Below are positions 35,289-46,100 of a stretch of 64,000 nt of DNA, piece after piece. How positions within the stretch are numbered: the stretch's first letter is position 1; each line of letters begins with the position of its first letter. Under the pieces are notes generated by a model. It was not told the DNA's origin. It did no database searches and saw only the letters and a list, made by a program, of their open reading frames with translations. Made by a program: the position numbers and the translations under genes. The stretch lies in contig JARGFQ010000013.1 in assembly GCA_029210565.1 (NCBI GenBank), positions 20,148-84,147 on the forward strand, in the 5' to 3' direction. The DNA is from Bacteroidales bacterium (GTDB lineage: Bacteria; Bacteroidota; Bacteroidia; Bacteroidales; VadinHA17).

Positions 35289-35391
35289 CAGTAAAAGTAA
35301 TAAATTAATATGTCTGTTTGCAAATTGGGATTGGTGGATCTTTATGAAACAAACAATGCCTCAGTAATTACCTGTTGATAAACAAGTATCC

Positions 35392-36987
35392 TTAATTTTT
35401 AAGCACACGGTCAGCTGCAAGTTTCCCGGTGAGGATAGACATCGGGACACCGCCGGGGCTGTATGTCCACTGGCCTGCCTGGCAAACCGACGGAATTGGT
35501 GTCAGCACGGCACGGTCGGCTATCTGAATCTTGTTGATTACCGGCATCTGTTCCCGGAATGCCCAGCCTGTTATGCCTCCCTCAGAACTGTCTACCCTCC
35601 TTGCAATGCTCAGCGGTGTAAAGGAAAAACGAGTTATGATCTTGTCCTTCAGTATCGGATATATTGAACCTGATATTACCTTCAACATGCGATCCTCCAA
35701 TTCCCTGGTGAATTCATCAAGCCACCCGGCCTCCTCAACTTTTTTGAAAAGATCATACTCGGCAAGTAGACTGATGATAACTCCGGTTTTGCCGGGAGGA
35801 GCCATATTGGGATCTTTCAGCGCAGGTATTGATATCTCATATGTGTTCAGACGGGTAAATCTGTCAAGCCATGAGAGTATCTCCACCCTGCTGGCCTCCC
35901 TGAGCCGGGCCAGGAGTTCATCCAGCTCCTGCCTGTGTGTTTCACCCAGCCCCTGCCTTGAGGGTGTGTAGAAAAAGTGACCGTGGGCTATCTTCGCGAA
36001 ACTCTCCGGCGGTTCATCGACTTCAAGGAAGAGTGAAAAGACGGAATCCCCTCCCCTGTTAGCAAACATCCTCGCTTTGGTCACTTCTATTTCTGTTCTG
36101 ACCTGCGGTGGCAGGTTTTCAGTTTCAGTCATCGTGTAAAGCCTCTTCAGATCGGCAGCCCATATCAGCTTTTCATATTTATAGCTGATATTCTGATCAT
36201 CAACGACAAGGTTATCAGCAGGAAAGAGACCGGTGATGGTCTTTTCATTCCTTATTTCACCCCCAAACTCCAGTATCTTCTGTCTGATGGCATCTGCCAG
36301 GCAGCCCACCCCACCCCTGGGATAGAAATATTCGAGATAGAGTGAGAAGTAGCTCAACGCAAAGAAGGAAGGCGTGTTTTTGAAAAAATGCTGAGATATG
36401 ATATCTCTGAGTGAAGCATCCTTTACAATTGTCTTCAGATATTCCTCTACCGGGGCGTTCATCCGGTTTATCTTCCTGACTGTCAGCAGAAACCTGGGAA
36501 ACCATGGAAGTATTTTCTTAAAAACGAAGCCGGGATCCCGCTTCAGATCCTTGAAAAACGGATTCTCTATGCCATAGAGTACATCCATATGCTTCATTAT
36601 CTTCCGGATGATCCTGATGACCTCATCGATCTCACTCTCGCTGCCGGGATAGAATTTCTTCAGCAGGTTGCTGTAATCCCCAAGACTTTCAATATCCCTG
36701 ATATTCAGAACTTCATTCTCAATACCAACTGATACGGGACTTTTAACAATATCAAGCTTGATCTCCAGGTCTTTAAGCATTGTGTGAATTATCCCCGCAT
36801 CCAGCAGTGCTCGTACTCCGGCATCAAAATGAAAGCCGTCACGATTGAAGGTATTGACCAGACCTCCGCATTCGCTGTTTTTTTCGATAAGCAGAACCTT
36901 CTGACCTGCGCGTGCCAGGTATACCGTAGAAGTCAATCCGGCAACGCCACCTCCAACAACAATCGTATCGTATTCTTGTACAATCAT
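35392..36987 (-). CDS. phytoene desaturase / retinol saturase-like FAD oxidoreductase
   Basis: A 531-residue flavoprotein with the dinucleotide motif VVGGGVAGLTSTVYLARAGQKVLLIEKN at the N-terminus, the GGLVNTFNRDGFHFDAG segment and a C-terminal FAD site (PSVCQAGQWTYSPGGVPMSILTGKLAADRVL). This layout fits CrtI/CrtISO and retinol-saturase-like enzymes acting on polyene lipids. It is the last of three minus-strand genes with an SDR and an NTF2-like protein. The substrate is unknown; a carotenoid, retinoid or other isoprenoid is inferred, but no phytoene synthase or cyclase is in the window. Confidence 0.85.
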   Translation of the reverse strand: MIVQEYDTIVVGGGVAGLTSTVYLARAGQKVLLIEKNSECGGLVNTFNRDGFHFDAGVRALLDAGIIHTMLKDLEIKLDIVKSPVSVGIENEVLNIRDIESLGDYSNLLKKFYPGSESEIDEVIRIIRKIMKHMDVLYGIENPFFKDLKRDPGFVFKKILPWFPRFLLTVRKINRMNAPVEEYLKTIVKDASLRDIISQHFFKNTPSFFALSYFSLYLEYFYPRGGVGCLADAIRQKILEFGGEIRNEKTITGLFPADNLVVDDQNISYKYEKLIWAADLKRLYTMTETENLPPQVRTEIEVTKARMFANRGGDSVFSLFLEVDEPPESFAKIAHGHFFYTPSRQGLGETHRQELDELLARLREASRVEILSWLDRFTRLNTYEISIPALKDPNMAPPGKTGVIISLLAEYDLFKKVEEAGWLDEFTRELEDRMLKVISGSIYPILKDKIITRFSFTPLSIARRVDSSEGGITGWAFREQMPVINKIQIADRAVLTPIPSVCQAGQWTYSPGGVPMSILTGKLAADRVLKN

Positions 36988-37040
36988 AGTATTCAGTTTG
37001 ACAGATCAACACACTTCACACTTTCGGATTACCCGGGATA

Positions 37041-38000
37041 TCATCTCTCGAGCCCTGCCAATAGCATGGTTGTCTTCCAGAGTTCCAGTGCAGCATCCCT
37101 GTCCATAGCCGGCGGTGCCGGTTCCTCTTCGGTCGTTAAATTAAAAAATTTCCCGCTAACTGATTCCATCTCACTGGATACCCCCAGATAGTATAGGGCT
37201 TCCGCAGAAATCTCAGGAGATTTCAATGTTCTGTCAAGAAAGTCTCTCTTGAACCATTTGTAAATCGGACCGTTTTCCTGACCCGTCTCTGTCTTCACCG
37301 CTCCCGGATGCATCGTATTAATGGTTACTCCCGTGTTCTGAAATTTTTCCCTGAAGACGATCATTGAGAGAAGCTGGGCCATCTTTGCCGACCCGTAGCT
37401 TTTCAGTCCGGAATATCTCCTCCGCTCCCAGTTCAGATCATCAAGCCTCAGTCCCCATGCTGCAAACCGGTGCGCTTCTGAACCCACCATTATGATGCGG
37501 GCTTTTAACTGTGCCGAAAGTTTCTCCCTTAGAATGAAGTTCATTATGAAGGATGACAGATAATGAACGACAAAAACCTTCTCGAGACTGTCAGCGGTTA
37601 TCTCTCTTTCTGTCAGATATATACCTGCATTATGAATAAGCACGTCAATTGGCTTTCCTAGTTGTGACAGCTCATAGGATACCCTGAAGATATCACTCAG
37701 AATACTCAGGTCGGCTATTCTGTAGTCACAACTGACATCAAACTCATCTTCTATTTCGCGCTGAAGAGCCTGCGATTTCTCCGGGTTCCGATTTATGCAG
37801 AGAAGATTTGCCCCGCGGGAAGCGTATTTCCTCGCAGTATGGTAGCCAATGCCTGATGTTGCACCGGTAATGACAACCAGTTTACCCGTGAAATCCTCAT
37901 CGCAGATCAGCGGCTCTGAACGGCCGTTCCTGATCATTGCAAATATGTTGGACCACCTGTACTCTTTGACGTATTTGCGGAAATTACTCCTTTCTTTCAT
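37041..38000 (-). CDS. short-chain dehydrogenase/reductase (retinol dehydrogenase-like)
   Basis: A 319-residue classical SDR. The cofactor loop TGATSGIGYHTARKYASRGA, the NAG motif (LIHNAGIYLTE) and the catalytic YGSAK are present. The RNPEKSQALQREIEDE stretch after strand 2 and overall length resemble retinol dehydrogenase or WWOX-like SDRs. The ATG at 38000 is chosen over a GTG one codon upstream. It starts 8 nt after the NTF2-like gene and is followed 53 nt later by the desaturase-like gene, so the three probably act on one lipid substrate (inference). Confidence 0.88.
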   Translation of the reverse strand: MKERSNFRKYVKEYRWSNIFAMIRNGRSEPLICDEDFTGKLVVITGATSGIGYHTARKYASRGANLLCINRNPEKSQALQREIEDEFDVSCDYRIADLSILSDIFRVSYELSQLGKPIDVLIHNAGIYLTEREITADSLEKVFVVHYLSSFIMNFILREKLSAQLKARIIMVGSEAHRFAAWGLRLDDLNWERRRYSGLKSYGSAKMAQLLSMIVFREKFQNTGVTINTMHPGAVKTETGQENGPIYKWFKRDFLDRTLKSPEISAEALYYLGVSSEMESVSGKFFNLTTEEEPAPPAMDRDAALELWKTTMLLAGLER

Positions 38001-38008
38001 CACTTCTG

Positions 38009-38482
38009 TTATCCAAACCGCTTTTTCATGAACCTTCTGTAGGCTTTGCCGAACCGGGGAATATTGTCAAAGATATCACCCCAGAGATCATAATAATCTC
38101 TCTGCGCTTCAATCTTACCCTCATCGTTGAGGGTCAGCCTGCTGGTTCCGTAGATTACTGAACTCGGATTTTTCTTGAATTTGATTGTCATCTTCCATTC
38201 CAGGAAAACAGTGTTATCTGACAGAACGGCATTAACTATATTCATTGAGAGCTCCTTTGACCTTTTTGTAAGCCGTTCGGTCATAGCTTTGAATTCCTCC
38301 ATCCCTCTTAATTCCTGGACCGTATCCCTGAAATAGACATCATCAGCGTAATAGGGAAGGATGTGCGACCAGTCAGGCTTACCCTCGGTGTTGTAGGTCC
38401 TGGACCATAATTCAAGCACCGTATCGAGTGTAATTATCCTTTCACCGGAATCAGACCGGACTTCTTCTTTGTTATTTTCCAT
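38009..38482 (-). CDS. NTF2/SnoaL-like protein
   Basis: A 157-residue protein with the alpha+beta layout of SnoaL/NTF2-like folds: an N-terminal helix (DTVLELWSRTYNTEGKPDW), YYADDVYFRDTVQELRGMEEFKAMTERL, then the strands VFLEWKMTIKF, IYGTSRLTLNDEGKIEAQRDYYD. Such proteins act as small-molecule isomerases, hydratases or binding proteins. A polar pair (D46/D47-D53) sits in the pocket region but the reaction cannot be named. It is the first gene of the SDR and flavoenzyme operon. Confidence 0.75.
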   Translation of the reverse strand: MENNKEEVRSDSGERIITLDTVLELWSRTYNTEGKPDWSHILPYYADDVYFRDTVQELRGMEEFKAMTERLTKRSKELSMNIVNAVLSDNTVFLEWKMTIKFKKNPSSVIYGTSRLTLNDEGKIEAQRDYYDLWGDIFDNIPRFGKAYRRFMKKRFG

Positions 38483-38626
38483 ACCGCTAAATATTAGAGG
38501 TTTTCAATCCAGGTACGCATTGGACATTTACAACGTTTTGCAAATCCTTTCCTGTGCAATTTATACCTCCCACTGGCTTTTAAAAATCAAGCCCCAAAAT
38601 AACAAATTATATCTTGGATTGTTTCT

Positions 38627-39475
38627 TCACACATGGATTGTTCCCGGAACATCCCTGACGTGAAGATCGACCTGCGGGAAAGGTATGGTTATGTTGTTTT
38701 CGATGAACTTGCGGTTGATGATCTTCCTGATCTCACTCTTTATCTTCTCTATCCTGAATACATTATCACTGAAGAACAGCAGCTGAAAGTCGAGTGAAGA
38801 GTTTCCGAAGTCGACAAAACGTGCCTCTATATGTTCCTTGTTGCCAATCGCCGGATGTTCCAGTGCGCTTGCCTCAAGCACTTTTACCACAAGTTCCACA
38901 TCGCTTCCGTAAGCAACTCCTACGTTGATCCGGAAGCGTGTCTTCTTCGACTGATGGCTCCAGTTGATCACTTTGTTTGTAGTTATATAGGAATTGGGAA
39001 TAATAACCACAATGTCGTCACGTGTCAGTCCCTTTGATGTGCGTATTCCTATCTCCTGAATTTTCACCACCTCGCCGTCAACCTCCAGCACATCCCCAAT
39101 TTTTGTAGTACCCTCTATCAAAAGGATAATACCGGAGATGAAGTCGTTGAATGTCTGTTGCAGCCCAAGCCCGATACCTACAAGCAGCGCAGCAGAGCCG
39201 GCGAGGAGAACGGTGATGCTGATGCCGAGCGTCTGCATCATAAAGAGTATCGATATGACCCAGAGCAGGTATTTGATAATCTGGTAGAGCGAATATGCAT
39301 TGCTCATCTCTATTCTCTCGAGACTCCTTTTTCTGAATATCGCCTTCCTGATCATCCAAAGCAAAAGTTTGGTGGCCAGAAAAATGACAACTACAATTAG
39401 CAGGGTCGAGACCATGATCTCGTATTTTCCCACCCGGAGAATTACAGCTTCCATGATATTCTTAATGGTTTCCAT
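38627..39475 (-). CDS. MscS-family mechanosensitive channel
   Basis: A 282-residue small-conductance mechanosensitive channel that releases solutes on hypo-osmotic shock. It has three hydrophobic segments before residue 120, the pore-lining helix (AALLVGIGLGLQQTFNDFISGIILL), the beta domain (GDVLEVDGEVVKIQEIGIRTSKGLTRDDIVVIIPNSYI) and the alpha/beta vestibule ending FPQVDLHVRD. Length is normal for MscS. It is monocistronic, with about 145 bp to the upstream NTF2 gene. Confidence 0.93.
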   Translation of the reverse strand: METIKNIMEAVILRVGKYEIMVSTLLIVVVIFLATKLLLWMIRKAIFRKRSLERIEMSNAYSLYQIIKYLLWVISILFMMQTLGISITVLLAGSAALLVGIGLGLQQTFNDFISGIILLIEGTTKIGDVLEVDGEVVKIQEIGIRTSKGLTRDDIVVIIPNSYITTNKVINWSHQSKKTRFRINVGVAYGSDVELVVKVLEASALEHPAIGNKEHIEARFVDFGNSSLDFQLLFFSDNVFRIEKIKSEIRKIINRKFIENNITIPFPQVDLHVRDVPGTIHV

Positions 39476-39704
39476 CTATTTTTTAAGGTCAGTGTTCAGT
39501 TGAGAAAGATACAAACTGATTTGACAATTTTTTACAGACGCGAAGGATTCCATCCGTTTTTTTAGTCTGTAAGCGACTTCTCATATGATCCCGGACACGG
39601 TCTCAAGACATACAGGAAATACCGCGGCGCCGTATACAGAGAAGGTATTTCCCATGGAGAAACAATATATTCCTCCATGGAAAATCTGCTTGTCTGGTCT
39701 CCGG

Positions 39705-40052
39705 TTATTTCTTTTCAGGCTCGGTACGGTCATACTTGCAGCAAGCCGGAAGTTTTTCATAAACTTCATCTTTTGCTTTGTGCATGGGTGTATCATGGCC
39801 TGCATCCGCAATGACCATCTGGACTTTGTGTACCGAGGTTTTTGTCGAATCAAAAGCGACAACCAGCATCTTGGTTTCCTGTACCCAGTCGGCTGCAGTC
39901 ACTCCTTCAACCGATTTGGCAGCTGTTTCAATACGTGTTTCACACATTCCGCAGTTGCCTTTGACCTCAAATTTTTCTGTTTTTGCCTGGGCAAAAAGTG
40001 AACTTGTTCCCAGAAGGAACAGACTTACTAAGCTTAAAATTTTTGTTTTCAT
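39705..40052 (-). CDS. periplasmic HMA-domain metal-binding protein
   Basis: A 115-residue exported protein: signal peptide MKTKILSLVSLFLLGTSSLFAQA, then a heavy-metal-associated fold with GNCGMCE (CxxC motif for copper) and the tail KLPACCKYD, which adds two more cysteines. It probably binds Cu(I) in the periplasm and passes it to or takes it from the Cus-like efflux pump encoded immediately upstream. The ATG at 40052 follows the cusB stop by about 30 nt, so it belongs to the same operon. The longer frame from 40130 lies within cusB and is rejected. Confidence 0.85.
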   Translation of the reverse strand: MKTKILSLVSLFLLGTSSLFAQAKTEKFEVKGNCGMCETRIETAAKSVEGVTAADWVQETKMLVVAFDSTKTSVHKVQMVIADAGHDTPMHKAKDEVYEKLPACCKYDRTEPEKK

Positions 40053-40083
40053 AATACTCTGTTTTAATGATTGGTTAAATTGA

Positions 40084-41883
40084 TTACCTGATCTCCCCGG
40101 TGACTTCCCCGCAGGTAAGCATCGATTCACCGAAGTATGGGTTCTTTATTTCCTTTTCTGTACTGAGCCAGTCGGCTCCTCTATTATTGTCTGCCATAGG
40201 ACAGTGCTGAACGTAAAGTGTCTTACTGAACGGTTTGAACGATTCGGACATTTTTACCATAGTGATGGAGAGCAGCCGGAATGCTTCACGTATTTCTTCA
40301 AGGCTGGAGAAATGAGGTGCATGTTGCAGAATATCATTTAGTTCGTTGCTGAACTTCATCCAGATATTGTGCGAATCACCTGTAAACAAACCCATATCCA
40401 CCCGGGCGAGATTCTCTTTCATGGAAACTGCTGCCTTTTTGGCATCCTCCGGATTATCATCTGACAAAGCTTCTTTCAGCTTCAGATAGTCATCATATAC
40501 CGGCTCAAGTGCATTTTTTGCCGCCCGACTGATAGCGGAAGTGTTATCTGCCCTGTCAGATTGTTGTGTATCGGACAACACCTCACTCACCTCACTGCTC
40601 ATTGCACCATGATTATGTCCGGTCATAACCGGACCTCCTTCGGGGCTCATCATGCTGGGTTTGCCTGTTAGCTGGGCAGCGGCATCTATGCTGAATGTTC
40701 CGCTGACAGCAATCTCTTCTCCTCCCTGTAAACCACTCTCGATAATATAACTATCCCCCAGTGCCGGGCCCAGTGTCACCTCACGCATGTTAAAACTTAC
40801 CCCTGCATCTGAATTGTTCTTTATGTAAACCAGCGAGCGTTTCCCCGTCCACATCACGGCTGTTTTCGGCACAACAAGCGAATTTGAATTTCTGACCAAT
40901 CTGGCTTCAACTACTCCTGACGCAAACATTTCAGGCTTCAGTTTTCCACCAGGATTGTTATAATCAACCCTGGCCTTTGCTACCCTTGTTTTCGGGTCAA
41001 TCACCGGGTCAAGAAAGGAGATGATACCCTCAAAACTTTCTCCGGGAAGAGAGGGTATGGAAAATTTTACTCTGTCTCCTTTTCTTATCCATACAAGATC
41101 CGATTCATACACGTCAAATAATATCCAGACTCTGGAAAGGTCTGCTATCTCATAGATGGTTTCTCCCTTACGGACATAGTCGCCAAGGTTTATTATTTTT
41201 CTGGTCACATAACCGGAAACATCAGCCTGTACCGGAAATTCATCATTTATTTCACCCGATTCCAATATTTCTTCGATTTGATTGTCAGAAAGCTTCCAGT
41301 TTCTCAACTTTTCTTTGGCGGCATTGAACAGTTGTGGCTGGGTTTCCATGATTCTTTGCGATTCAAGCAGTTCTTCCTGAGCCGTTACCAGATCGGGGGA
41401 ATAAATACTTGCAACGGTTTGTCCACTGCTCACAAATTCACCCGTAAAATTCACCGATAACTTTTCAATCCTGCCGGGAATGTGTGATGACTGGGAATAT
41501 AACATGCGCTCATCAGTCTGCACCTTCCCATTCAACCGGACTTTTTTTACAGGAGCCATCCTCCCCACAATTGCAGTGCTCACGCTGGCAAGTTGCATAG
41601 CCGTTGGTGACATTGAAACTGACATCGGATCAGTTTCACTGCTCTGGTTATTTTCCAGAGGAATTAAATCCATTCCACATATGGGGCAATCGCCCGGTTC
41701 GTTTTGACGAATCTGGGGATGCATGGAGCAAGTCCAGACAGTTTCGGCTGTGGTTTCGACAGAATGCTGATGTTCGTCTTTGCCGGTATCTCCCCTGCCT
41801 CCGAAAATCAACAAGCCTGCCAGCAAGCCTGCTGTAAGGGCAAGTGCAGCTATTATAAGTGTTCTTTTATCTATTGTCTTCAT
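40084..41883 (-). CDS. cusB: copper/silver efflux RND periplasmic adaptor
   Basis: A 599-residue membrane-fusion protein. After an N-terminal membrane helix comes a heavy-metal-binding domain (WTCSMHPQIRQNEPGDCPIC), then the CusB core (VRLNGKVQTDERMLYSQ, IPGRIEKLSVNFTGEFVSSGQTVASIYSPDLV, and beta-barrel segments). A C-terminal DUF3347 module (about 450-590, LEPVYDDYLKLKEAL) is fused on, as in many Bacteroidota pumps. It bridges the RND pump and the TolC channel. It starts immediately after cusC (one base between the genes), so the genes are co-expressed. Confidence 0.93.
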   Translation of the reverse strand: MKTIDKRTLIIAALALTAGLLAGLLIFGGRGDTGKDEHQHSVETTAETVWTCSMHPQIRQNEPGDCPICGMDLIPLENNQSSETDPMSVSMSPTAMQLASVSTAIVGRMAPVKKVRLNGKVQTDERMLYSQSSHIPGRIEKLSVNFTGEFVSSGQTVASIYSPDLVTAQEELLESQRIMETQPQLFNAAKEKLRNWKLSDNQIEEILESGEINDEFPVQADVSGYVTRKIINLGDYVRKGETIYEIADLSRVWILFDVYESDLVWIRKGDRVKFSIPSLPGESFEGIISFLDPVIDPKTRVAKARVDYNNPGGKLKPEMFASGVVEARLVRNSNSLVVPKTAVMWTGKRSLVYIKNNSDAGVSFNMREVTLGPALGDSYIIESGLQGGEEIAVSGTFSIDAAAQLTGKPSMMSPEGGPVMTGHNHGAMSSEVSEVLSDTQQSDRADNTSAISRAAKNALEPVYDDYLKLKEALSDDNPEDAKKAAVSMKENLARVDMGLFTGDSHNIWMKFSNELNDILQHAPHFSSLEEIREAFRLLSITMVKMSESFKPFSKTLYVQHCPMADNNRGADWLSTEKEIKNPYFGESMLTCGEVTGEIR

Positions 41884-41884
41884 T

Positions 41885-43117
41885 TCAATACGTTTTTGAT
41901 GTCAGGTAATTGACCTTCGCCAGTGCAATCTGGTATTTTGCTAATGCGCTGGCTTTTAATTTCTGATATTTCAATAATTGCTGTTGCATCCTCAACACTT
42001 CCTCGAACTCTTTGCCCGAATTCCCATATGATGCTAAGAGCAAATTCAATGATTGTCGTGATGTTTCAGTCTGCTGTCCGTAAAGCGACAAAAGCTGCCG
42101 TTGCTGTTGGACGTCAAACCAAGCCATCTCGTAGTCTGAGATTAGCATATTTGTCATTTCATCTTTTTGAAAACCATAACTTTCCTGTATCAGCTCTGCC
42201 TCTTTTATTGAAGCATTATACTTACCCCGGAAGATGGGTATGGTCACGCTCACCATGGGCATTAAGATATCTTTTCCATTATCAGATATCGCAATGTCAC
42301 TGCGTTTGCCCACTATTACATAATCCAATCCTACTCCAAATTTTGGCAGTCCCTGTTTTTGTGCTGCAATTGCTTCGGCCTTGCTGGCCTGAGCCTTGAG
42401 ATTCAGTGCAGTTAAGACTGGATTTGCAGCAATCAGAGAATCTTTGCGGAAATTATCTGTAAGGTTCTCCGTACTTAAAGAATCGGCAGTTACTACATGT
42501 TCATTCTCAGGCCGGTTGAGCAATTTGTTGAAAATGGTTAAAAGCGGTTTCCCCTTCTCCAAAAGAATACTCAGATTGGTTTCTGCATCCTTAAGCATAA
42601 TGTCCACCCGTAATACATCGACCATTGAGCCTGCTCCGTTTTCAAACTTCCTGGTTGCAATGGTCTTATATGATTTGAGAATGCTGATGTTCTCCTGTTC
42701 AATGTTTATCCACTCATTTAGCTCATATAGAGGATAGTAAGCAGAAGCCACATGGAAGTAAAGCTTGTTCCGGGCATCAATAAAGCTTTGAAATTTGGCT
42801 TCTGCCATCAGTGCTGCGGCATCTCCCTGTGCCTTCAAAGTGCCGAACCATGGGAACATTTGTGTAAGTGAGAACCTTGCCCGTTGAGGGCCCACCCTTG
42901 TCTCTACGGGCGAAATAAAATACCCGAATGAAAGTGCGGGGTCGGCCAGGGTACTAACCTGTGGTACCTTTTGTAATGCAGACTCATATTCGAGATACTT
43001 TGCCTGCAAGCCCGGATTATTTTGGGCGGCAACTTCAAAATAGTCGTCAAGAGTCTGGGCAAAACCCTGGGTGTTGAACAACAGCGTTATGATAATGCCG
43101 ATTATATATTTGCTCAT
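41885..43117 (-). CDS. cusC: TolC-family outer-membrane efflux channel
   Basis: A 410-residue outer-membrane factor with a signal peptide (MSKYIIGIIITLLFNTQGFAQ) and two OEP repeats of long coiled helices, for example LYFHVASAYYPLYELNEWINIEQENISILKSY and the second ending LAKYQIALAKVNYLTSKTY. It forms the exit duct of the metal efflux pump. Its ATG overlaps the cusA stop by 4 nt (ATGA), evidence of translational coupling. Confidence 0.92.
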   Translation of the reverse strand: MSKYIIGIIITLLFNTQGFAQTLDDYFEVAAQNNPGLQAKYLEYESALQKVPQVSTLADPALSFGYFISPVETRVGPQRARFSLTQMFPWFGTLKAQGDAAALMAEAKFQSFIDARNKLYFHVASAYYPLYELNEWINIEQENISILKSYKTIATRKFENGAGSMVDVLRVDIMLKDAETNLSILLEKGKPLLTIFNKLLNRPENEHVVTADSLSTENLTDNFRKDSLIAANPVLTALNLKAQASKAEAIAAQKQGLPKFGVGLDYVIVGKRSDIAISDNGKDILMPMVSVTIPIFRGKYNASIKEAELIQESYGFQKDEMTNMLISDYEMAWFDVQQQRQLLSLYGQQTETSRQSLNLLLASYGNSGKEFEEVLRMQQQLLKYQKLKASALAKYQIALAKVNYLTSKTY

Positions 43118-46100
43118 GATTGCAGTTTTTTGAGTTTATGCTCTTCGCGCATACTATAAAGCGTGGGAACGATATAGTAGGTGACTGCTGCTGCTATCAT
43201 CCCTCCAAATGCAGGAATAGCCATAGGCACCATTATGTCAGCACCCCTCCCTGTTGAGGTGAGTACCGGTAACAGCGCAATAATGGTCGTGGCCGTTGTC
43301 ATTACTGCTGGCCTGATTCTTCGCTCTCCGGCTTCCACAACAGCATTTCTGATCTCAACTATCGTTTTTGTCCGGTTGCGTTTAAAGCTCTGGTCGAGAT
43401 AGGTGCCCATAAGCACCCCGTCATCTGTAGCAAGTCCAAACAGAGCAATAAACCCAACCCATACAGCTACACTCAGGTTAACCGAATGCATCTGAAAGAG
43501 GTCACGCATATTGGTTCCAAAGACAGAAAAATCAACAAACCAATCCTGTCCGTATAACCATAGCATAATAAAACCGCCACTGAATGCCATGGCCACTCCC
43601 GTAAAAATCATTAATGTAGTGGTGACAGATTTAAACTGAAAGTAGAGTATCAGAAAGATGATCAGAAATACCAGGGGGACTATAACTGACAACCGTTTTT
43701 CTGCGCGCATCTGGTTTTCGTAACTCCCGGAAAATTTATAATTCACCCCTGCTGGAACAATCAAATCGCCTGAAGCAATTCTTTGTTGTATCATCTCCTC
43801 TGCATCGTTAACCACATCTACCTCGGCATAACCTTCCCGTTTATCAAAAAGGACATATCCGACAAGGAATGTGTTTTCGCTCTTAATTGCCTGTGGTCCA
43901 CGCATATAATCAATATCTACAAGCTGGTTGAGCGGGATTTGAGCCCCGGCAGGTGTAGAAATCAATATATTTCCCAGGGACTCCGGGTCGTCCCGCAGTT
44001 CTCTCGGATAGCGTACTCTTATCGGAAAGCGCTCACGCCCTTCAACAGTAGAGGATATTGTCATGCCTCCAATGGCTGTTTCAATGACCTGCTGTACATC
44101 CTCAATGTTCAAGCCATAGCGCGATATCTCATCACGATTGATATTCAGGTGGATGTACGGTTTTCCAACAATACGGTCTGCAAAGGCAGCTTCTGCTTTT
44201 ACCGACGGGACTTCCTTGAGAATACTTTCCAGCTTCATGCCAAACTGCTCGATGGTCGCGAGGTCAGGTCCGAATACTTTTATGCCCATAGGTGCCCGCA
44301 TACCCGTCTGGAGCATTACCAGCCGGGTTTCAATGGGTTGCAATTTGGGGGCAGAAGTAACACCCGGGATTTTCGTTACCGAGACTATCTCTTTCCAGAT
44401 GTCATCCGACGATTTTATATGGTCACGCCAGTTCCTGAAATAACTTCCCTTATCATCAGGTACCAATTCATCTGTCAAAACACCCTTCAGCAGCACCTCT
44501 TCATTGGTCAGGGCATCTCCATTCCTTAAAATGAAACGGTCATCCCTGTCTGTTTTAAATCTTTTACGATGGCCCTTTTCGTTAAGCACGTATTCAGGCC
44601 TGTAATTGATAATGTTTTCATACATGGAAACCGGAGCTGGATCAAGCGCCGATTCCACTCTGCCTGATTTGCCAACAGCAAGTTCCACTTCAGGAATGTT
44701 GGCAAGCAGCATATCAAGCTGGCCGACGACTTTCCGGTTATATTCAACTCCCGAATGAGGCATGGATGTAGGCATCAGTAGAAAGCTGCCTTCATCCAGC
44801 GAAGGCATAAACTCCTTCCCGATTCCCGGGAGGCCATGGGCCAAACCTGACCAGACGGAGGTAGTCCGGATATTCCAGCCAACTTTGTCTGCCCCCTTAG
44901 CCAGAAATCCAAAAACATCTGCAAAACCAAACCAGATATTTACTGCCAGAAAGATCAGCAAAGCAGGAATAAGCAGGAATTTAACCTTGTTGTTCAGACA
45001 CCATAGCAATATTTTTCTATAGGAATATCTCAGCAATCCGAATGCTCCGAGAATAGATCCAACCAGCAGAGCAACAAAAATAAAGTTGAGCAGAACGCTC
45101 TTACCTGCTCCAAGCGGCAACCAGTATTTTGCCAGAAGCCATACCACACCAATAACCGCAAGAATCAATTCGATATTTTCCAATACTTTACGGAACACAG
45201 GCTTCCGAAACAGTTTTTTATCTGTGATCAGAGGTTTGATAAATGGAACGACGCCAAATAAGATCAACAGGATGCCGGCCCATGCATTGGCACTAAACAA
45301 TCCGGCAATACCTGTCACAATCAGGAATGCATTTATCCATTTATTATGACGGGGGTTCCTGATTTTAAAGCCTAACAACCAATGAGCCAACGTAGGAAGG
45401 ATAAGCAATGTAACGATCAGTGCCGCCACGAGGGCAAAGGTTTTTGTGAAGGCAAGCGGACCGAAGAGCTTTCCTTCGGCAGCCTGCAGGGTAAAAACAG
45501 GAATAAAACTTACAATCGTAGTAGATACGGCAGTCAGGATTGCGGAGCTAACCTCCGCAGAACCGTTATAAACGGTGGTGATCAGCTTTTGTCCAGGGGG
45601 TGCTTCATCAGCGTGTTTAATTATATTCTCCGACAGGATAATACCCAAATCGACCATAGTTCCAATAGCGATGGCAATACCCGAAAGAGCTACAATATTT
45701 GCATCCACGCCAAAATAACGCATGGCAATAAAAACCATAAGTACTGCTACGGGCAACAGGCTCGAGATGAGCAGAGAGGCTCTCAGGTTGTAGATCATAA
45801 CAATAATTACCAATATTGTTATGAGGATCTGAAGCGAAAGGGCCTCTTCGAGTGTGCCGAGTGTCTCGTAAATAAGTTCTGACCGGTCGTAAAACGGAAC
45901 AATTGTCAATTGGCTCTCAACACCGTTGGAGAGTATCTTTTTGGGCAGCCCGGGTGAGATCTCAACAATTTTATCCTTCACATTATTGATTACCTGAAGC
46001 GGGTTGGCTCCATAGCGGGCAACAACAACACCTCCCACTACTTCAGCCCCGTCTTTGTCAAGAACGCCCCTTCGCGAAGATGGACCCAGCGTTACCACGG

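Noticed and set aside
43783..44529. Plus-strand frame of 248 codons
   Set aside because: Antisense to cusA; no signature seen.
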